Assembly (NCBI RefSeq): GCF_001704415.2
Contig: NC_030808.1
Span: 134,059,089-134,123,088 of the forward strand
From: Capra hircus
Taxonomy: Eukaryota; Chordata; Mammalia; Artiodactyla; Bovidae
Direction of reading: 5' to 3'
Length of the DNA stretch: 64,000 nucleotides
Below, piece by piece: positions 57,445-64,000 of the stretch (position 1 is the first letter of the stretch; each line of letters opens with the position of its first letter). Below the pieces are notes generated by a model. The model saw nothing but the letters and a program-made list of their open reading frames with translations, did not search any database and was not told the DNA's origin. Made by a program: the position numbers and the translations under genes.

Positions 57445-57980
57445 ATTATCCAACTGCAAACCTCCCTCCTGGGAGGACTCTGGGACATCACAAGTGCAGG
57501 AATGCCAAGAACTATGCCAGGCACTCTGAACTGTGCCAGGACCACAAGGATCACCAGCCTAGTATCTTCTGGCCCCTACGGCTCACCCTGAGAATTGTAA
57601 GTCGTAGGGATGAGGTAGGGCCACAGATGTTTTTTTACAGTCTACACCCTGATGGGTTCTGCTGCTCAGGGAGGCTTGGCGGCCACTGTCTAGGAGTTTC
57701 AAGCTGTGCTCCGAGGATCTCTCAGGGGACATGCAGGTGGGGAATTACGGGAGCAGTCTGAGGGTGGGGCTTTAGACCTCACCTCTGTTCAGACAGCCTT
57801 TTGTTTTACTGGGCATCTATATCAGGTTTTGTTTAAAGGAAGGGTTCTATGACAAGAAGAGAAGGAGGCAGGGGAAAGATAAGAGGCGTGAGAGGAGAGA
57901 ATTGGATTGGGGTGGGGATGTGCCCTTCAGTTCACAAGGGTGTGAGGGAATGACACTGATGGCTTTTAGAACACGCTGGT
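57445..57980. other. Unique 5' flank of EPHB1
   Basis: No gene or recognised repeat. Confidence 0.4.
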
Positions 57981-57984
57981 GGCT

Positions 57985-58290
57985 CAGGTAAAAACAGCTT
58001 CAGTTTAGGGCTTTTGCTAATTTCCCTAATAGCCCAGGGGATTGACTTTTCCTGAGCAAGTTAAATATTAATTTAGCCATTCAGCAGATTGATCTCTCTC
58101 ACAACACGTTATGCTCTGTAAATATCCCTGAAAGCACCATTGGTTGGGATTCCAAGCCTGGGTGCCCATTTTCCCCAAAGCATCTCCTAGGCTGTTTTTT
58201 CTTTTTTTCTCTCTCTGATGTCAAATGCTCACTTGTTTTCTTGATTAATCACCCCTCTATTTGATATCACTAAATCATTCCTTCAAAGTG
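57985..58290. promoter_or_regulatory. AT-rich candidate conserved non-coding element
   Basis: Unique sequence with TTAAATATTAATTTAGCC, CAGATTGATC and TTGATTAATCACCCC words, about 3.6 kb upstream of the EPHB1 ATG. Enhancer role is inference. Confidence 0.35.
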
Positions 58291-58294
58291 ACAG

Positions 58295-59460
58295 ATGTTC
58301 GCCTCTAAGCCAGCAGCTGAGCACTCTCAGGCACCCAAGGGTGACTTGACCCTTTTGCTAGGACTCAGGGGCCCTTCTGGTTAGAAGGTTTGGGGGCAGC
58401 TAACTAGGTCACCCCCACCTCTAAACAGCTTTGTGTCTAAAAGATTGAAAAGCATTTCTAGTGAAAGCAACTGCCCAACTTCCCTTCTATACATTATGAA
58501 GCTACTCTACTAGAAAGTTCCTGCTCATCTCCAACCGTATCCCTTTTGTTGTGGTTTTAGCCTGCTTTCTTCATTCTACTTAGTAGTGGGAACATAGGTA
58601 AATAGTAAGCAGTTTGAGAATGATCATATGGATGTCTTGTGCATGAGATCTTAAGTTGCTCCTTTATCCCATTGTTTTCTTTCTAAGCATTGCTTAACTG
58701 CACAAATGAAAGGTTTTGTTACACAGTCCATGGCCCGAGCTGCTTTAAAGTAGATTCTTAAGCTGCAAGACACATTTTCATCAATTCTTTTTGGAGAAGC
58801 AGGTGGATCATGTGTGGGTTATTTAAGGCATTTTAACAATGGATAATAGGCAAAGAACAGAACTTTCAGTGTTTATTGAGCAGGAATTCCATGTTGGTGA
58901 CCAACAAGGTGCTAGAGACCCGGTGATGTCTGTGACCCCAAGCCCCCCTTTAGGGATCTCAGGATCTTCCTGGGAAGACAGACACTGAAATGCATTGTGG
59001 GACTTTCTGTACAAAATGGCCTCTGGCTAGTAGCTTCCAACAAAGTTTCTCCTTATTTCTCAGGAAAATGCCTCAGCAAATACAGACAAATATGAAGACT
59101 CAGAGTAACACGGTGAATGAACACTGACAGACAACCTAATTGCCAGGATGTAGAAGGAACTGACAATCCTTATAAGGCTGATGAAGCTGGGTGGAGAAAA
59201 ACCTATCAAGCACATGTACGACATATGCCAGAGTCTCTTCTATAGAGAGAACTTGCTTTAAAGAAATAGGTGGGAAGATATGTGGTAATTCCTATTCTGT
59301 CAATACCTGACTCAGACACCCAGGATCTCTGCTAACCCGAGAATGGAGGAAATATCCATTACCATTACTGATTCAGCTCCAGAGCAAATGAAGAACAGTT
59401 TCCCTGAGTCATCTCCCTCCCTTCCCTAAGGTCTTATACCCAAGAGACTCTGAAAACAAG
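58295..59460. other. Unique or old-repeat 5' flank
   Basis: No gene. 58865-58990 resembles the old TTTATTGAGCA repeat type. Confidence 0.4.
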
Positions 59461-59462
59461 CA

Positions 59463-59898
59463 AGTTCAGTTCAGCCGCTCAGTCCTGTCCAATTCTTTGC
59501 GACCCCATGAACCACAGCATGCCAGGCCTCCGTGTCCATCACCAACTCCCGGAGTCCACCCAAATCCATGTCCATTGAGTCGGTGATGCCATCTAACCAT
59601 CTCATCCCCTGTCGTCCCCTTCTCCTCCTGCCCCCAATCCCTCCCAGCATCAGGGTCTTTTCAAATGAGTCAGCTTTTCGCATGAGGTGGCCAAAGTGTT
59701 GGAGTTTCAGCTTCAGCATCAATCCCACCAATGAACACCCAGGACTGATTTCCTTTAGGATGGACTAGTTGGATCTCCTTGCAGTCCAAGGGACTCTCAA
59801 GAGTCTTCTCCAACACCACAGTTCCAAAGCATCAATTCCTCGGCGCTCAGCCTTCTTCACAGTCCAACTCTCACATCCATACATGACCAATGGGAAAA
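59463..59898 (-). mobile_element. BovB (RTE) LINE, 3' fragment
   Basis: Starts AGTTCAGTTCAGCCGCTCAG and carries the antisense BovB C-terminus (MRWLDGITDSMD; FGHLMRK). 5'-truncated near CATACATGACCAATGGG. Confidence 0.92.
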
Positions 59899-59904
59899 CA
59901 GATG

Positions 59905-60395
59905 AGCTGATGGAGACACAATGCATTCCAGAGGGGATGAAAAGTCAAGAGGCTGCCGCAGACATGGTAATAATTGTGGGAGCAGTGCACCTACTGAGTG
60001 TAGTTTTTCCTGTGACATATCAGGTCAGAACACTAGAGAATCAACATTGTATTTAGACAAAGATGCCACTTCAGTTTGGCAGATGAAGCCTGTTGGCAAC
60101 TAGCAACTGAACACTGGCTCATCCTCTAGATGTAGGTCTAAAAAGATGATTCAACCATCAAGCAAGCAAGGAGAAGGAGAGCCCAAGGCCAATCCACTCC
60201 TCCTGCCTAGCATAAAACAGGACTATGGGTCTTCCCTTCTCAGGGAGGAGTGAAAAGGGGTCAAGAGAGCCCAGGGACCTGTAGGAAATACTGCAAGGCA
60301 AGGAGCAGGGATGGTAACTCCAAGACCCAGAAGGGGAGCATCACTTTAAAGATGATATTCTGCCCAGCCAAGAGACATTTCAGGAAGCTTCTTGG
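59905..60395. other. Unique 5' flank
   Basis: No gene or recognised repeat. Confidence 0.4.
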
Positions 60396-60399
60396 TATG

Positions 60400-62000
60400 C
60401 ATGAAGACAAATTCCATGGCTAAGGAAGAAGCTGGCAAGAAAACAGACTAAGAAAAAAAGGCAACCAAATGAGAGAAGGGAGGAGAAAGAGAGAACAGGA
60501 TTTTAAAGAAATTAAAATGCAGGGCAGAATTAAACTCTACATGTGTGTGTCTGGAAAGAATAGATTTGTTGCTGCTGAGTGTTTATAGGTGGCATGGAAG
60601 ACAAACTGGGGAATCTTTCCAAGAATGCATGCAAAATGGACAGAAAAGGAAAAACACTGAAAAAGAATACAAAACATATGGAAGACAGAAGATGGAGGAC
60701 CAACATACGTAAAACTGTGTTCATACTTGCAAGGGAATGGGAACTATAAACAGTCCCCAGGAGCATTCCTGAAAGAGTTTAGAGTTCCTAAAAGAAATAG
60801 CAGTACAAATGTCATCAAAGTAATTACAAGGCTACAAAATAACAAAACTTTTCTTAGCTGAATAAAGACCTGATACTCACCTCTCAGTGATGTTTTTGAA
60901 CTGTATGGATATTTTAAAGAAATCTTACATCTACCCGAGGACGCACACAAACACACACATAGAAAAAGAGACTAAATTGCCTATAGTTGGAATAAATATC
61001 ATTAACTTCATAACACTGAATTCCAAAAGACAATGGAGCCAGAGCTGTAGACTTTGAGAAGTGAAAAATTTGTGACACGGATAATATATTTCCAGCAGAC
61101 TGAGAGCAGCAGACATTTTCAGTTACATTTTAAAATCTCAGAAAATTTGTAACAGTTTGGAGAAAAAAGCTACTTGAAAATATATTCCAAACGACAGAGG
61201 TGAGGTGTGCTGGCAGACATAAAATCAATTAAAAATAGAAGTCTAAATGTTTGCAAACCACTTTTAAATTTAATTAAAATGTCAAAAGTAGTCTCAATAC
61301 AGAATGTTGTCAAAATGCAGGTTATAAAAACCTAAATCTAATAGCTCAAATTGTATTAAGATCAAGGAGAAGGCGAATGTTAGGTGGGGGAAGAAAAGCT
61401 ATATGAAATTCCTTGTTCACATAGGAGGGTTTCAGAAGCTTTTTGTGTTTTTTTCTTAATGTTTATCTTACAAATACTGAAATTGGCTTAAAATATTTGA
61501 AATTAGTTTTTAAAAGGTTAAATATTAAATGTTTCTACAAATATAATTTAAAGGCATATATAGACCTTTAAAAACACTGGAGAAGGTAAAAATAAAATAT
61601 AACTTGTATATTTTTAAAGGAATTGAATAATTATTAAATGGAAAGTAAATTATAGTTGAACAATAAAAATGCAAAAGAAATAACAGAAATAACTTCCAAT
61701 AATAAATATGAATGAATTGAATATTGACTAAAAACTCTTTAGCTAAAAAATATCATTCTATAGCATACATAAAGAAAAAATAAATCATGAAAGAATAACA
61801 TATTCACATTAATAATATAGGTTAACCCACAAAATTGTTGCTAAACACATTTAGGAAAACCCAATAATATGTAAATATTTTCTTTTCAATGTGCTGCAGA
61901 GTCCAAAAGAAGTATCCCCAAGAGCCTAGAAATGAAGTGCTGAAATCCGGATGATAATGTGGGTGCTTACACTGCAGACTGGGTAGGGGTCAGTCCCCAG
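60400..62000 (+). mobile_element. Very diverged L1/HAL1-like AT-rich block
   Basis: A-rich plus strand with scattered L1 ORF1-like words (GAATTCCAAAAGACAATGGA, CCAACATACGTAAAACTG, GAATTAAACTC) and an AT-rich tail. Too eroded for a firm family; some of it may be unique. Confidence 0.4.
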
Positions 62001-62084
62001 TCAAGAAACCTAGTGGCTTGAATTTTAATGTGCATCAGTAGAAAACAAGAGTTTGAATGAATGCAAGACAGAAAGTTTGAACTG

Positions 62085-62359
62085 CGAACTGTGAAGTCAC
62101 TTCAGTCGTGTCTGACTCTGTGCGACCCCATAGACGGCAGCCCACCAGGCTCCCCCATCCCTGGGATTCTCCAGGCAAGAATACTGGAGTGGGTTGCCAT
62201 TTCCTTCTCCAATGCATGAAAGTGAAAAGTGAAAGTGAAGTCGCATCGCTCAGTCATGTCCGACTCTTAGCAACCCCATGGACTGCAGCCTACCAGGCTC
62301 CTCCATCCATGGGATTTTCCAGGCAAGAGTACTGGAGTGGGGTGCCATTGCCTTCTCCG
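62085..62359 (-). mobile_element. Bov-A2 SINE (dimer) with 11-bp target duplication
   Basis: Two antisense Bov-A monomers linked by AAAGTGAAAAGTGAAAGTGA. Flanked by AGTTTGAACTG at 62074-62084 and 62360-62370. Intact and young. Confidence 0.95.
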
Positions 62360-62374
62360 AGTTTGAACTGAAAC

Positions 62375-62780
62375 CATTGCATAAAGCTGAGGCCTCAAAC
62401 TGCAACACCTTCACTGAAAGCATGGACTCAGAGAAAAGTTTATCCTCTGTCAGAGAGGAGGACAAGGAAGTTTGCTTCTCAACCTGGGCTCAGGATATGA
62501 GAGAAAATAACCTCCCCATAGAACTCCTATCATAGGCCTTCACTCACATGGGCTTCAATTTAAATTTTACTACTTAATCTCAAAACTTGCAAGACAAAAA
62601 CCCAATTAGAAATATTCAATACTTTTAAATAAATGGATTGGTAGAAAGAAATAAAAAAAGCACAAACCCTCCATAAGATTCCCACAAATAAAGCCATGCC
62701 AAGTGTGAACTCAAAATCCAGAATCACAGAACACATGAATTAATCCACCATAAGCAAAATTCAATCAACAAAACTGATTT
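62375..62780. other. Unique 5' flank
   Basis: No gene or recognised repeat. Confidence 0.4.
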
Positions 62781-62784
62781 CATG

Positions 62785-63655
62785 GGCTAGCAAGGTTATG
62801 CCCAAAATCCTTCAAGATAGCCTTCAGCAGTACATGAACCAAGAACTTCCAGATGTACAAGTTGGGTTTTTGAAGAGGCAGAAGAATCAGAGATCAAATT
62901 GCCAAAATTTGTTGGATCTTGGAAAAAGCAAAGGAGTTCCAGAAAAACATCTACTCCTGCTTCATTGACTGCATGAAAGCCTTTGGTTTTGTGGGTCACA
63001 ACAAAATGTGGCAAATTCTTAAAGAGATGGGAGTGCCAGACCACCTTACCTGTCTCCTGAGAAACCTGTATGCAGGTCAATAAGCAACAATTAGAACTGG
63101 ATATAGAATAACTGACTGGTTCAAAATTGGGAAAGGATTTTTATTATTGTCTCCCTGCTTATTTAATTTACATGCAGAGTACATCATGGGAAATGCCAGG
63201 CTGGATGAATCACAAGCTGGAATCAAGATGCCAAGAGAAATATCAACAGCCTCAGATATGCAGATGATACCACTTTAATAGCACAAAGTGAAGAGGAACT
63301 AAAGAGCCTCTTGATGAGGGTCAGACAAGAGGGTGAAAAAGCTGGCTTAAAACTCAACTTTTAAAAAGCTAGGATCATGGCATCTGGTTCCATCACTTCG
63401 TGGCAAATAGATGGGGAAAAAATGGAAACAGTGACAGATTTTCTTTTCTTGCGCTCAAAAGCCGCTGCAGACAATGACTGCAGGCATAAAATTAAAAGAA
63501 CCTTGCTCTTGGAAGGAAAGCTATGACAAACCTAAAAGCAGAGACATCATTTTGCCAACAAAGCAAGCTCTGGGAGATAGTGAAGGACACAGGGGACTGG
63601 CATGCTGCAGTCCATGGGGTCGCGAGGAGGTGGACCTAGCTTAGCGACTAAATGA
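62785..63655 (+). mobile_element. BovB (RTE) LINE with internal deletion
   Basis: Sense copy starting in mid-RT (GCTAGCAAGGTTATGCCCAA), keeping the YADD region (CAGATATGCAGATGATACC near 63254) and the CATGGCATCTGGTTCCATCA block. At about 63563 it jumps from TTTGCCAACAAAG to CTCTGGGAGATAGTGAAGG, skipping several hundred bases present in other copies, then ends at GCGACTAAATGACAACA. Multiple stops and frameshifts. Confidence 0.9.
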
Positions 63656-63966
63656 CAACAATTATAGATCTTTCAGAAAAAGACTTAAATGTCAGTATTT
63701 AAAATAAAACACTACAAAAATTATACATTTGAGAGAGAAGCACATAGAACAGGAAAAAAATAAAGACACTGGAATAAAAACCTACATGGACAGTCTTAAG
63801 AGAATAAATATGCTTGAGGAAATGTTTACAGGAACTTCAAGTCAAATCTGAGGAAACTGGCTATAATGTAATACAGAACAGTAAAGAAATGTAAGATATT
63901 GCAAGAGGTTGAGAAATGTGGATGCTGCAAAGAGAAGGCTACCATATATTTTTTAAATATTTTGTT

Positions 63967-64000
63967 GTGTTGTTCAGTTAGTCCTGTCTGACCCTTTGCA
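63967..64000 (-). mobile_element. Start of another BovB/Bov-A type element (cut by window edge)
   Basis: GTTGTTCAGTTAGTCCTGTC followed by TGACCCTTTGCA is the antisense 3' end shared by BovB and Bov-A SINEs. The element continues beyond the window. Confidence 0.75.

Noticed and set aside
55445..64000. Search for a second gene upstream of EPHB1
   Set aside because: Only repeats and unique non-coding sequence were found. No frame has a recognisable domain or exon structure.

Overview
This is ruminant nuclear DNA, from cattle or a close relative. It carries many Bov-tA and Bov-A2 SINEs, several BovB (RTE) LINE fragments, ruminant/artiodactyl L1 tails, and older mammalian MIR, L2 and L3/CR1 relics. 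The family mix indicates a pecoran ruminant; I cannot name the species from the sequence alone. Nothing prokaryotic is present.

The only protein-coding sequence I can support is a short first coding exon on the minus strand at 54403-54460. It encodes MALDFLLLLLLASAVAAME, ends one base into the next codon and is followed by a GT donor. It matches the signal peptide and exon-1 boundary of EPHB1 (ephrin type-B receptor 1). This makes positions 1-54402 part of EPHB1 intron 1, and roughly 54.9-64.0 kb the 5' flank. The exon sits in a CpG island of more than 2 kb (about 52.7-54.85 kb). Twin CCAAT boxes and a strong CTCF-like motif lie just upstream of it.

Layout: 0-10 kb holds a truncated BovB, a solo ERV LTR with a clean 4-bp target duplication, a GGAT microsatellite, a 1.6-kb BovB with a damaged reverse transcriptase ORF, and an old L1/HAL1-like block. 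From 10 to 22 kb there are many Bov-tA/Bov-A2 SINEs (nested, tandem, inverted and internally deleted), MIR and L2 relics, and two AT-rich stretches that look like conserved non-coding sequence. From 22 to 36 kb there is a MaLR LTR fragment, an L1 3' end, an L3/CR1 reverse-transcriptase relic, a G4-type tract and a diverged local duplication. From 35 to 47 kb there is an L1 tail split by SINEs, a small intronic CpG cluster, another L1 tail, a promoter-like box cluster, SINEs and L2. From 47 to 55 kb the sequence is mostly unique and rises into the CpG island and EPHB1 exon 1. From 55 to 64 kb there are L2 relics, one AT-rich candidate element, two BovB fragments and a Bov-A2.

I found no new gene system. 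Most long open frames are chance frames in GC-rich DNA or lie within SINEs and BovB. The points most worth following up are the EPHB1 promoter architecture, the intronic CpG cluster at 37.44-37.59 kb, the promoter-like cluster at 41.47-41.64 kb, the candidate conserved elements, and the transposon rearrangements.
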